Shown in pieces: positions 16,333 to 24,764 of a stretch of 64,000 nucleotides of DNA. Each line of letters begins with the position of its first letter. The first letter of the stretch is position 1. The translations under genes and the position numbers were made by a program. The stretch lies in assembly GCA_965261795.1 (NCBI GenBank), contig OZ253476.1:1240001-1304000 (forward strand), written 5' to 3'. Origin of the DNA: CBDCFV01 sp965261795 (GTDB lineage: Bacteria > Chloroflexota > Dehalococcoidia > Lucifugimonadales > UBA3495). Under the pieces are notes generated by a model. That model saw only the letters and a list, made by a program, of their open reading frames with translations. It ran no database searches and was not told the DNA's origin.

Positions 16333-18735
16333 GTGACCTGCAATAACTGCGGAAGAGAGGTCGGAGAGGAAGATCATTTCTGCTCCTCCTGCGGCGTGAG
16401 CCTGGTCCCGGAAGAGCCTTCCGAACAGGGACCGCCGCCGGAAGATGAGGCGTCCGGTCCGCCCGGCGCAACGGACACCCCCGATGTCGCCGCCCAACTC
16501 CAAACCCTTCAATCCACCGTGGACGCAATGCGGGCCGATGTGGCCCGGAACTCCGAACGCCTGTTGCTGGTGGAGCGGGTGCTGTCGGTTGACCTCCGGG
16601 AAAACGTTACTGCATCAGGCCCCCCCGCCACAGCCGTAACTTCCCCTCCGGCCGCTTCACCTGCGTCCCTCCCGCCCCCTGAAGTAAGCGGTCAGCCGGC
16701 CTCCCAAGCCATGCCTCCTGCTCCACCACCGCCTGCCATCCCACCGGGAGATGGCGCGTCTTTTTTCGGAACATGGGACTTGCGGCCCCCCGATTGGGAC
16801 TGGGAATGGCTGTTAGGCGGCAACTGGCTTGCGCGGATAGGTGTGGTGGCCTTGGTCATCGGCATTGGCTTCTTCCTCAAGCTGGCTTTCGACAACGCTT
16901 GGATCGGCGAGACCGGCCGGGTGGTGCTCGGCTTGGTCGGCGGGCTGGCCTTAATTGGTGCAGGCGAGTTCTGGCGCGGGAAGTACCCCATCTGGGCGCT
17001 GCCCCTCACCGGGGGCGGGCTGGCGATACTCTACCTTTCAATCTTCGCTGCTTTCTCCCTTTACGGCCTCATCCCCGCTGTGTGGGCCTTGGGGTTCTTC
17101 TTCCTGGTCACGCTGACCGCGGCCGGGTTGGCGCTGCGTTACGAGTCCTTGTCTATCGCCGTTCTGGGTATTCTGGGCGGCTTCATCACGCCTATCCTGC
17201 TCGGCGGCCAACTGCCGGACCAACGAGTATTGCTGGCCTACGTCCTGGTGCTGGACTTGGGAGTGCTGGCTCTGGCAACCTTCCGCAACTGGCGCTGGTT
17301 CACTCTGTTGGGACTGGTCGGATCATTGGTCCTCTACCAGTTCTGGCGGATGGAACTCGACCCCGGACTGCTTTTGGCCTCGGTGGGCATCACCGTTATT
17401 TTCCTTATTTTCGTAGGGGCAACAACCCTGTTTCATCTCCTGTGGCGCCGCGAGCCGAGGTCTTTCGACCACGCGCTGGTGTTGCTGAACGCCGCAGCGT
17501 ACTTCGGCTTCAGCTATGACTTGCTGTTTGACGAGTTCCGCCTTTGGATGGGCGGGTTCACCCTGCTCCTGGGGTTGTTTTATATCCTGTTGGCTTACGG
17601 CATTTTCACGCGGCACCGGGAGCAAATGCACCACAGCCTGTTCGCCATCGGCATCGCCGCAGTGTTTGTCACCATTGCTGTGCCGGTCCAACTGGACGGC
17701 CCTTGGATCAGCGTTGCATGGGCCGTTGAAGGGGTGGTTCTGGTGTGGCTGTCCTTCCAGTTCGGTATGCCCCAACTGCGCTGGTTCGGACTTGGAGCTT
17801 TCGCAATCTTCACCTTCTGGCTATTGCTGATCGATACCCCTGACGCGCTGTCCGGGAGCGTCACACCGTTCCTGAACATCTACACCTTTGCCTATGCCGC
17901 CGCCATCGTTGCCAGCTTCCTGGCCGCATATTTCATTTACCGTGAGCGCGACGGCCTGCTCCAATGGGAGCGGGTCCTGTTTCCCGGTTTCCTGGTAGCC
18001 GGCAACGTGTTTCTCACTATCTCTGTCCCGGTGCAGGCCGACGGCGCGTGGGTCCCCATAGTGTGGGCGGTAGAAGCGTTGGTCATCATGGCCGCGTCAT
18101 TCCGGTTGGGGCTGGTGGAGTTGCGGCTGATCAGCTTGGGGGTGTACGCCATAATCCTGGTCAGGCTCCTGACCTTCGAGACCTTTGGCTTGTCCGGGGG
18201 CTGCGACTTTTTCTGCATAGACCTGGCCGCTGACCGCCCGGTGCTGAGCTTGCGGTTCCTGGCCTTTGCCGTGGGCGTGGCGTCGTTGTACTTGGCAGCA
18301 TTAGCCTTACGGCATTGGCGGGACGACTACTACGACGAACGGGAGCAGTATTTCATTCCCGTCCTTCTCGTTGCGGCCAACTTGCTGACATTGTGGGCTT
18401 TGAGCGCGGAGATTATTATTGCTACCGAGAGCGACTACTTCTCTGTGCCCCCGGAGATAGCCGGAGACGTCGCCAGCGTTTCCCTCAGTATCCTGTGGGC
18501 CGTCTACGCCGCCGTTCTCATCGTTGCCGGTATCCTGCGGCGTTCCCGATGGATTCGCATCGGTGGACTGGCCTTGTTATCAGTGCCTGTGCTGAAGTTG
18601 TTCCTGGTGGACAGCTTCGCGCTGGACCAGGAGTACCGTGTCGCCGCATACCTCGCGCTGGGGTTGGTCCTGGTTATCGGCGGGTTCCTCTATCAGCGGT
18701 TCAGCCGCACCATCCGGGAGTTCTTGCTTGAGTAA
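16333..18735 (+). CDS. DUF2339 membrane protein with N-terminal zinc ribbon
   Basis: This is a protein of about 800 residues. The N-terminus is a zinc ribbon (CNNCGREVGEEDHFCSSCG), then an acidic/Pro-rich linker with a short coiled coil. More than twenty hydrophobic helices follow from residue ~165, starting GGNWLARIGVVALVIGIGFF, which is the DUF2339 signature. Repeated 'YAIFTRHREQMHHSLFAIGI / VTIAVPVQLDGPWISVAWAV' blocks recur twice (residues ~435-490 and ~560-600), as is usual in the family. The role is unknown; it is placed in the cell membrane. GTG 16333 lies 8 bases after AGGGGGG and is preferred to GTG 16327. It overlaps the DUF3999 gene by 8 bases. Transcription may start in the upstream mobile element. 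Confidence 0.85.
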   Translation: MTCNNCGREVGEEDHFCSSCGVSLVPEEPSEQGPPPEDEASGPPGATDTPDVAAQLQTLQSTVDAMRADVARNSERLLLVERVLSVDLRENVTASGPPATAVTSPPAASPASLPPPEVSGQPASQAMPPAPPPPAIPPGDGASFFGTWDLRPPDWDWEWLLGGNWLARIGVVALVIGIGFFLKLAFDNAWIGETGRVVLGLVGGLALIGAGEFWRGKYPIWALPLTGGGLAILYLSIFAAFSLYGLIPAVWALGFFFLVTLTAAGLALRYESLSIAVLGILGGFITPILLGGQLPDQRVLLAYVLVLDLGVLALATFRNWRWFTLLGLVGSLVLYQFWRMELDPGLLLASVGITVIFLIFVGATTLFHLLWRREPRSFDHALVLLNAAAYFGFSYDLLFDEFRLWMGGFTLLLGLFYILLAYGIFTRHREQMHHSLFAIGIAAVFVTIAVPVQLDGPWISVAWAVEGVVLVWLSFQFGMPQLRWFGLGAFAIFTFWLLLIDTPDALSGSVTPFLNIYTFAYAAAIVASFLAAYFIYRERDGLLQWERVLFPGFLVAGNVFLTISVPVQADGAWVPIVWAVEALVIMAASFRLGLVELRLISLGVYAIILVRLLTFETFGLSGGCDFFCIDLAADRPVLSLRFLAFAVGVASLYLAALALRHWRDDYYDEREQYFIPVLLVAANLLTLWALSAEIIIATESDYFSVPPEIAGDVASVSLSILWAVYAAVLIVAGILRRSRWIRIGGLALLSVPVLKLFLVDSFALDQEYRVAAYLALGLVLVIGGFLYQRFSRTIREFLLE

Positions 18736-20080
18736 TAAGCCCCGTTCCTACCGCCGACTGTTTGTGCTTTTGGGCATCGTCCTTGCAGCCTTGCTGTGGC
18801 TGCCATTGCTCGCTGTCGTCTCCGCGGACTTTTCGTTCAAAGAGTGGCGTTACTCCAAGCCCGTAACGTTCCCGTCGCTGCCCGGTGGAGAGGAATTGGT
18901 TGAGGTCGACCTGGACCGGGACGTGTTTCAAGGGGCGGCTCGGGCACAGGTGGACCTGCGCTTGGTGGAAGCCGGGGGACGTGAAGTCGCCTACCAGTTG
19001 GTGGTGGAACGGGGAGGCGCGCGGGAAGAGTCGCTACAAGGGAAGGTCAGGGACCTGGGCCACGTGCCGGGGCAACACTCCAGCTTCGTCGTCGACCTTG
19101 GCCGGGACGGACAGCTTCACAACAGGGTCAAAATCCTGACCGGTTCGAAGAATTTCCAACGTGTGGTGCGGGTGGATGGGAGCGCCGATGCCGAATCGTG
19201 GGCAGTGCTGCGGGAGGGGGTAAAAATCTTCGATTTCACCGTAAATGAACGGGGCTTCAACGCGCGGAACACGGAAGTAGATTACCCGGACAGCACGGCG
19301 CGTTACCTCCGGGTCCAAGTCATCAACAATGACGAAGGGCCGTTGCGTATTTCCGGGGCCAGGATTTCCTCGGTTGAGGAAAAACCGGCGGAAGCAGCCG
19401 TATATGACGCCGAAATCATGGGAATCACGGGGAGCGCTGAGGACAACACTACGGTGGTCGAGGTCGACCTGGGCAGCGCCAACGTCCCGACCAACCGCCT
19501 GGCTTTGCGCACGTCCTCGGTGAACTTTCACCGCGACGTGTCGCTGGAAGGAAGCGATGACCGGGAACTCTGGAGGACTGTTTCAGGTGGGCAGGCCATT
19601 TACTCTTACGACACTGCCAAGTTTACCGGCAAACAGGTGGGCCTGTCCTATCCTGAGGTGACTTACCGTTACTTGCGCGCAACCATACACAACGAGGACA
19701 ATCCACCTTTGTCTATCGACGGGATAGAAGCCGAAGGACTTGCCCGACGGGTCTTGTTCCTGGCCCAGCCGGGAGAGACCTATTCCCTCTACTACGGCAA
19801 CCCTGGTGCCGGTCCCGTCTCTTACGACTTGGCCAACCTCCTGCCGTACCTGGATGCCGAGTCTCCATTGGTCGGGAGCCTCGGAGCGCAAACCGATAAT
19901 CCGCAGTTTACCGCACCCAATCCCCCATTCAGCGAGCGGTTCCCTTGGCTGATTACGGTGGGGGTGGCTGCTGCTGCCGCGGTCATGGCGCTCCTGTTGT
20001 TCGGGTTCTTGAAACAGGCGAAAAAGTCTTTGCCGCCGCCGGGCGCAAGCGATGGCTTGGAAGAGAGCCGGTCCGAGTAG
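18728..20080 (+). CDS. DUF3999-type membrane-anchored protein
   Basis: This is a protein of about 450 residues starting at TTG 18728, overlapping the DUF2339 stop. An N-terminal membrane segment (LFVLLGIVLAALLWLPLLAVV) leads to a large extracytoplasmic beta-rich region. It contains two discoidin-like modules with matching phrases (NRVKILTGSKNFQRVVRVDG...YLRVQVINNDEGPLRISG, and NRLALRTSSVNFHRDVSLEG...YLRATIHNEDNPPLSIDG). A second membrane helix near residue 420 ends in a short cytosolic tail. DUF3999 proteins are typically encoded beside DUF2339 proteins, as here, so the two probably work as a complex. The function is not known, but a cell-envelope role is likely. Confidence 0.75.
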   Translation: MSNKPRSYRRLFVLLGIVLAALLWLPLLAVVSADFSFKEWRYSKPVTFPSLPGGEELVEVDLDRDVFQGAARAQVDLRLVEAGGREVAYQLVVERGGAREESLQGKVRDLGHVPGQHSSFVVDLGRDGQLHNRVKILTGSKNFQRVVRVDGSADAESWAVLREGVKIFDFTVNERGFNARNTEVDYPDSTARYLRVQVINNDEGPLRISGARISSVEEKPAEAAVYDAEIMGITGSAEDNTTVVEVDLGSANVPTNRLALRTSSVNFHRDVSLEGSDDRELWRTVSGGQAIYSYDTAKFTGKQVGLSYPEVTYRYLRATIHNEDNPPLSIDGIEAEGLARRVLFLAQPGETYSLYYGNPGAGPVSYDLANLLPYLDAESPLVGSLGAQTDNPQFTAPNPPFSERFPWLITVGVAAAAAVMALLLFGFLKQAKKSLPPPGASDGLEESRSE

Positions 20081-20118
20081 CGCCGCGCGTTAGGCGGGGA
20101 GGAGTATGTTCACCATTA

Positions 20119-21369
20119 TCACGCCTCTTTCACTGCTACCGCTTGGACTCCGCCGCTCCTGTGCAACAGCGGCGACAGCGCGGTGGCGCCGATGGACAGC
20201 CCCAGCATAAGGACAAACGCACCGTAGTAGCTTCCCCAGTGGTCGAAAATCAACGCCCCCGCCAACGCGCCCAGCCCGCCGAACATCTGATGCACCATCG
20301 AAATGGTCCCGCTAACCGTTCCAAGCCTCACCGGCCCGAATATCTCCCGGGAAAATATTACCGTCAACGGCGCGGTCATCAGGAAGGTGAACCCGTAGAG
20401 CAACGAAAACACCAGGATTATCGGGGTGTTCTGGACTGCGATAATGAGTGAGAAAATCCCGATCCGCATTACGAAGCAAAGCGCCAAGGGCCGCTGGGCG
20501 CCGAAAGCATCGGACAATAGCCCGGCGCAAAGCACCCCGATCAAGCCCATCAAGCCCATCAAAGCCAGGATGTTCCCCGCCAGTACCGCCCCGATGCCGG
20601 AGTCCTGGGCAAAGGCGACGATGTGGGTAACCATGAAGAAGTCCTGGAAGCCGCACACGGCGTAGAGGAACACCAGCAACCAGAACTGTCCCGACACGAG
20701 AATAGACGGCGGCCCCAAGGGAACTGCAACTTGAGCCGCATCAACTTGTGGCGTCCCACCTTCCGGTGCGTCAACTTGATCGGACTCAGCCTCGGTCCTC
20801 GGCCAGGACTTGAGAGCGGCAAGAATCAACGGGACAGCGATGATTAGATTGGTCGCGCCCAGCAGGCCGTAAGCGTTCCTCCACCCTATGTTGGTCAGGA
20901 AAGCCGCCAGCGTGCCGATGATTACTAACTGCCCGGTGGCGTTGCCCGACACCGCCACGCTGTTGGCAATTCCCCTCCGCCGCTCGAACCACCGGGTGAT
21001 CATCACCCCCACGACAGGGTTGCCCGTCGCGGCGTGCCCTACGGCGAACAGCACGCCGTAGACCAGGAACACCTGCCACGGCTCGACCACCCGGCTCATC
21101 AACCCTACGCCGACCGCGACCGTCGTCGCCCCGAATGCCAGCACCCACCGCAGGCTGTACCTGTCCACCAGTCTTCCGGCCACCGGCAGGGCCAATGCCG
21201 ACGTAAACATGAAGAAGGTCACGGCGAAGGAGAGGGTAGACCGGGTCCAGCCGAGGTCCTCGGTCATTGGCTTGAGCATCAACCCCAAAGCGTAACGCGA
21301 GCCGCCGCCAAAGAACAGGATGAAGAACCCGGCGGCGAGTATCACCCCATTGACTCTGAGTCGGGGCAA
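20119..21369 (-). CDS. MFS transporter, monocarboxylate/oxalate-formate antiporter-like
   Basis: This 416-residue transporter has twelve predicted helices and begins directly with helix 1 (ILAAGFFILFFGGGSRYALG). The loop MTEDLGWTRSTLSFA and GRLVDRYSLRWVLAFGA match the OFA/MCT branch of the MFS, whose members carry small carboxylates. The conserved RWFERRRGIANSVAVSGNATGQ follows helix 4, and a polar loop (residues ~195-225) separates the halves. The substrate is unknown. TTG 21369 is preceded by AAGGAGAGGACC at good spacing, so a TTG start is likely. It is convergent with the DUF3999 gene. Confidence 0.78.
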   Translation of the reverse strand: MPRLRVNGVILAAGFFILFFGGGSRYALGLMLKPMTEDLGWTRSTLSFAVTFFMFTSALALPVAGRLVDRYSLRWVLAFGATTVAVGVGLMSRVVEPWQVFLVYGVLFAVGHAATGNPVVGVMITRWFERRRGIANSVAVSGNATGQLVIIGTLAAFLTNIGWRNAYGLLGATNLIIAVPLILAALKSWPRTEAESDQVDAPEGGTPQVDAAQVAVPLGPPSILVSGQFWLLVFLYAVCGFQDFFMVTHIVAFAQDSGIGAVLAGNILALMGLMGLIGVLCAGLLSDAFGAQRPLALCFVMRIGIFSLIIAVQNTPIILVFSLLYGFTFLMTAPLTVIFSREIFGPVRLGTVSGTISMVHQMFGGLGALAGALIFDHWGSYYGAFVLMLGLSIGATALSPLLHRSGGVQAVAVKEA

Positions 21370-21658
21370 GGTCCTCTCCTTGATCTGCGGATGGTCGGGC
21401 TACCGTCGGCTCTAACGGGGAAGGCGGTCGCTGCACTCTACCACACCCACGGTAGTGTATGACGCGGCATTACCCAAGCTTGGGTCAAGCTCACGGCAGA
21501 CCATCGCTTCCTCATTCCCACAATAAGGGATAAATGCAGCGGTGGCATGGCCCCATGATTTAAGGTACATTGGTGCCGTCACGATGGGACTATCCAAGGT
21601 ATCTCCGTAGTCCCGAATCCCAGCGCCGGCCCGAGGGCCAAACTTAAAGGAGGAGACC

Positions 21659-22996
21659 ATGCCAGAGACGATCAGGGATGAGTACATCAGGAAAAACCCG
21701 CGCTCGGCAGAACTATACCCCAGGTTCATGGAACTGTTCCCCTCAGGCGGCGCGGGCCACGATGGGTATGTGGCATCCCCGTTCCCCATAACCATCGCCA
21801 GAGGAGAAGGCCCAAGGAAGTGGGACGTGGACGGAAACGAGTACATCGACTACGGGCTGGGATCGGCGTCGCTGCTGTTGGGGCACGCCCATCCGGAGGT
21901 GGTCGAGGCTCTGACCCGCGCGGCGCCCATCGGGTCCCACTTCGGCGCGCCGGTGGAGTCCATGTTGGAGTGGGGCGAAAGAGTTTGCAACCTCATCCCC
22001 TGCGCCGACAAGGTGCGGTTTGTGGCATCGGGCGCAGAGGCCACCATGCTCTCCATGCGAGTCGCCCGGGCTTATACCGGCAAGGAAAAGATTATCCGGT
22101 GGGAGTCCCACTACCACGGTTGGCACGACTACGCCATGCCCGGCAACTTGCCCCCCTTCGACGCTCCCGCGTCCATCGGCATTCCCCAAGGAGCGGTGGA
22201 CTCGGTCATGGTCCTGCCGCCGGATCTGAACGTTCTTGAAGAAACTCTGGCCAACAACAACGACATCGCCGGGGTAATAACCGAAGGGTCGGGCGCGTCT
22301 TACGGCACGGTGCCGCGGCAAGAAGGCTTCGTTGAAGGTGTAAGGGAACTGACCCGGAAATACGGCGTCGTAATGATCCTGGATGAGGTAATCACCGGCT
22401 TCCGCTGGAGTCCCGGCGGCCTGCAACAATGGCTCGGTATCGAGCCGGACCTTTGCACCTTGGCCAAGATCCTGACCGGCGGCCTTCCCGGCGGCGCGGT
22501 CGCCGGACGCGACGAAGTGATGCAAGTGATGGTCCAGACCGGTGACCGGCAGCACGACCGCTACGAGCGGGTGCTGCACGGCGGCACCTTCAACGCCAAT
22601 CCTTACTGCGCCGCCACCGGCAACGCTGCTTTGAGGCTCGCCGCCACCGGCGAGATGCAAGCGCAAGCCGACCGGATGGCCGAGCGGCTGCGGGTGGGCC
22701 TGCGCCGGATCGTCGACCGCCACGAGATCCCAGCCGCGGTGTACGGCGAGTCCTCCACCTTCCACGTTTACTTCGGAGGCCGGTCGATAGAGGGCTTGGA
22801 CGCCAACACCCTCAAGAACGTGCCCCCGGAAGTCCAGACTGCGTTCCGTCAAGCACTACAGGTGAGAGGCGTTGACCTGATGTCCCGCACCAGCGGCGTC
22901 CTCTCCGGCGTCCACACCGAGGCCGACATAGACGTCAGCCTGGAGGCCTTCGACGGTGCGATAAAGGCCTTGATCGACGAGGGGATAGTAAGCTAA
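21659..22996 (+). CDS. Class III aminotransferase, glutamate-1-semialdehyde aminomutase-like
   Basis: This 445-residue PLP enzyme resembles glutamate-1-semialdehyde 2,1-aminomutase and related class III aminotransferases. It has DVDGNEYIDYGLGSASLLLGHAHPEV, the substrate-site FVASGAEATMLSMRVARAYTGKEKI, and the phosphate-binding SHYHGWHD. The PLP-contacting ILDEVITGFRWSPGGLQ is followed by Lys in LAKILTGGLPGGAVAGR, the Schiff-base lysine. A true HemL is less likely, because the pocket differs from the strict GSAM consensus (LGKIIGGG) and no haem genes are near. It may handle a beta- or omega-amino acid. AAAGGAGGAG gives a strong ribosome site. Confidence 0.8.
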   Translation: MPETIRDEYIRKNPRSAELYPRFMELFPSGGAGHDGYVASPFPITIARGEGPRKWDVDGNEYIDYGLGSASLLLGHAHPEVVEALTRAAPIGSHFGAPVESMLEWGERVCNLIPCADKVRFVASGAEATMLSMRVARAYTGKEKIIRWESHYHGWHDYAMPGNLPPFDAPASIGIPQGAVDSVMVLPPDLNVLEETLANNNDIAGVITEGSGASYGTVPRQEGFVEGVRELTRKYGVVMILDEVITGFRWSPGGLQQWLGIEPDLCTLAKILTGGLPGGAVAGRDEVMQVMVQTGDRQHDRYERVLHGGTFNANPYCAATGNAALRLAATGEMQAQADRMAERLRVGLRRIVDRHEIPAAVYGESSTFHVYFGGRSIEGLDANTLKNVPPEVQTAFRQALQVRGVDLMSRTSGVLSGVHTEADIDVSLEAFDGAIKALIDEGIVS

Positions 22997-23037
22997 CGGG
23001 GCTGCTGAAATCCCTTAAACTACGGTCTGCTGATATG

Positions 23038-23072
23038 TCCCGCCGTTCGGGCCCATGCCTCGAACGGCGGGA
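23038..23072 (+). terminator. Hairpin terminator after the aminotransferase
   Basis: A perfect 12-bp stem (TCCCGCCGTTCG 23038-23049, CGAACGGCGGGA 23061-23072) with an 11-nt loop lies 42 bases after the stop. T-rich stretches follow only loosely (CAACGTTTCGCCTTTT). Confidence 0.7.
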
Positions 23073-23086
23073 CAACGTTTCGCCTT

Positions 23087-23123
23087 TTGACCGGCCATTC
23101 ACTTAGCTATATAATTAGCTAAG
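23087..23123 (+). promoter_or_regulatory. Promoter with a palindromic operator around the -10 box
   Basis: TTGACC (23087-23092) and TATAAT (23110-23115) are spaced by 17 bp, a near-consensus sigma-70 promoter. The TATAAT is exactly framed by a perfect inverted repeat, CTTAGCTA (23102-23109) and TAGCTAAG (23116-23123). This is a natural site for autorepression by the Phd/YefM antitoxin encoded 24 bp downstream. Confidence 0.8.
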
Positions 23124-23146
23124 CGCACGTTCCTGAGGAGTCGACG

Positions 23147-23377
23147 TTGATTACGGTAAACGTCCATGAGGCGAAGACCAACTTGTCGCGATTGCTGGCG
23201 GATGTAGAGGCCGGCAGGGAAGTAATCATCGCCCGCAACGGCAAGCCGGTAGCCTGCTTGGTGAAATGCCAACAGCTCGGCAAGCGGCAATTCGGCGCCA
23301 TGGCGGGTCGCATTACTGTGAACGACAGCTTCTTTGACCCGCTGCCAGAGGAAGAATTGGCTGCTTGGGAAGGCTAG
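23147..23377 (+). CDS. Phd/YefM-family antitoxin
   Basis: This 76-residue protein starts at TTG after GAGGAG. The N-terminal DNA-binding fold is ITVNVHEAKTNLSRLLADVE followed by AGREVIIARNGKPVACLV, which is the standard Phd/YefM 'EAKTxLSxLL...GxxVxIxRxGKPVA' pattern. The C-terminal tail (NDSFFDPLPEEELAAWEG) is the toxin-binding part, with the typical 'FDxPLPEEELxxWE' ending seen in antitoxins that partner PIN-domain toxins. It should bind the palindrome around the promoter and neutralise the VapC-like toxin encoded 3 bases downstream. Confidence 0.88.
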   Translation: MITVNVHEAKTNLSRLLADVEAGREVIIARNGKPVACLVKCQQLGKRQFGAMAGRITVNDSFFDPLPEEELAAWEG

Positions 23378-23380
23378 CAT

Positions 23381-23767
23381 TTGCAGCTTCTGCTGGATAC
23401 TCACGCGCTTCTCTGGTGGTTTTCCGGCAGCGGACAGCTTTCGCCCAACGCCCGGAAGGCGATGGAGGATGAGGACAACGACATCCTGATAAGCGCGGCA
23501 TCGGCATGGGAAATTACGACCAAGTATCGTATTGGCAAACTGGAGGAAGCAGAGGCCCTAGTTTTCGACATCGCCGGTGCAATAGCTAGCCAAGGCTTCG
23601 AGGAACTGCCCATCACTGTGGATGACGCCGCACGCGCTGGGTTACTGCCCAGTCACCATCGCGACCCCTTCGACCGGGTGCTCATTGCCCAAGCATTGTC
23701 CCGTAACCTGCCGCTGGTCTCCATCGAACCGGTCTTCGATAATTACGGCGTCCGGCGCCTGTGGTGA
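23381..23767 (+). CDS. vapC: VapC-like PIN-domain toxin
   Basis: This 128-residue PIN domain has the acidic active-site residues in order. They are Asp in LLLDTHALLWWF (residue 6), Glu in SAASAWEITTKYRIGKL (~44), Asp in HHRDPFDRVLIAQA (~97-100) and a late acidic residue in VSIEPVFDNYGV. The family cleaves tRNA or rRNA to arrest growth. It starts at TTG 23381, with GGAAGG upstream inside the end of the antitoxin gene, so the pair is translated together. The 3' neighbour is convergent. Confidence 0.88.
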   Translation: MQLLLDTHALLWWFSGSGQLSPNARKAMEDEDNDILISAASAWEITTKYRIGKLEEAEALVFDIAGAIASQGFEELPITVDDAARAGLLPSHHRDPFDRVLIAQALSRNLPLVSIEPVFDNYGVRRLW

Positions 23768-23826
23768 TCCGGGTCAAGCGAAGCCGATTCGATTTTCTTC
23801 ACCGCGCCGTTTGATGAACGCTTGGC

Positions 23827-24705
23827 CTACCGCTGCCGCACGTACTTGTCCACCGTCTGCGAGAAGTTGGTTGCCAAGTAAATGTCCCCGTGAACGTCCA
23901 CCCAGCTGCCGTGGCCGTTGGGGGCGTCCCAGCGGGCTATAACCTGGCCCTGCTTGTCCATTAGAGAGACTCTGCCGGACAAGCCGGAAACGCCGCCCTC
24001 GCTGACGTAAATGACCCCGTCAGTGTCCATGGAGATGTCCTGGGGTCGGCGCAGGTCGGGCCAGATTGTGCGGAACTCGCCGTCGGCGGAGAAAACCTGG
24101 ATTCGGTTGTTTTCCCGGTCGCAGACGTAAACCGTTTCGTCCCCGTCAATCAAAACGCTGTGGGGTAGATGGAAGTGACCGGCGTCCGTCTTGCCCGGCT
24201 CGCCCCAGGAATGGATGAGCCTGCCGTCGGCAGAGAAGCGATGCACCCGGCTGTTTCGGTACCCGTCGGTTACGTACAGGTCGCCCGACGGGGCGGGAAC
24301 CATTTCCGTGGGGTAGTTGAAAGGCCCGGCGGCGCGAGGGACCAAGTCCGCCATGTTTTCGCAGCCCGTGTCCGAGTGGACGCCGCGGGTGCCAATGACC
24401 TGCAACGCCTTGCCGTCTAATGTAAACTTCAACACCACCGAGTCCGCCCTGTCGGTCAAGTAGATAACATCGTCGTAGATACAAAGACCATGAGGATCAG
24501 TAATGGCGCTGACGCCCCACGAATCTAGGTAGTTGCCGTCCCGGTCGAAGATCAGCACCGGTGGGTCCTTGCGTTGGAAAACGAACACCCGGTCCTGAGA
24601 ATCAGTGGACACCGCACTGGTGTCGCCGAAGGTCATGCCAGAGGGCAGTTTGGCCCAGCTCTCTACATGTTCATAAGTGTAATTGCCGCTGCCTACTATC
24701 GCCAT
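23827..24705 (-). CDS. NHL-repeat six-bladed beta-propeller protein
   Basis: This 292-residue protein is made of NHL-like repeats. Examples are FGDTSAVSTDSQDRVFVFQR, DPHGLCIYDDVIYLTDRADS, PTEMVPAPSGDLYVTDGYRN and LPHSVLIDGDETVYVCDREN; each blade ends in a D/N-R motif. The strand order predicts six blades. There is no signal peptide, so it is probably cytosolic or exported by another route. Related proteins include peptidyl-alpha-hydroxyglycine lyase-like propellers and gluconolactonase-like enzymes, but the catalytic residues cannot be assigned. GGAG precedes ATG 24705. It lies in tandem with the quinone oxidoreductase gene, which starts upstream. Confidence 0.75.
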   Translation of the reverse strand: MAIVGSGNYTYEHVESWAKLPSGMTFGDTSAVSTDSQDRVFVFQRKDPPVLIFDRDGNYLDSWGVSAITDPHGLCIYDDVIYLTDRADSVVLKFTLDGKALQVIGTRGVHSDTGCENMADLVPRAAGPFNYPTEMVPAPSGDLYVTDGYRNSRVHRFSADGRLIHSWGEPGKTDAGHFHLPHSVLIDGDETVYVCDRENNRIQVFSADGEFRTIWPDLRRPQDISMDTDGVIYVSEGGVSGLSGRVSLMDKQGQVIARWDAPNGHGSWVDVHGDIYLATNFSQTVDKYVRQR

Positions 24706-24764
24706 TTGCGCTCCACTCCACGATAAAGCTGACGTTGCCTATTGGGTAATTGAATGGGAATGCC

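Noticed and set aside
21659..22996. hemL (glutamate-1-semialdehyde aminomutase for haem)
   Set aside because: The PLP-lysine region differs from the strict HemL consensus and no haem genes adjoin it. Called only aminomutase-like class III aminotransferase.
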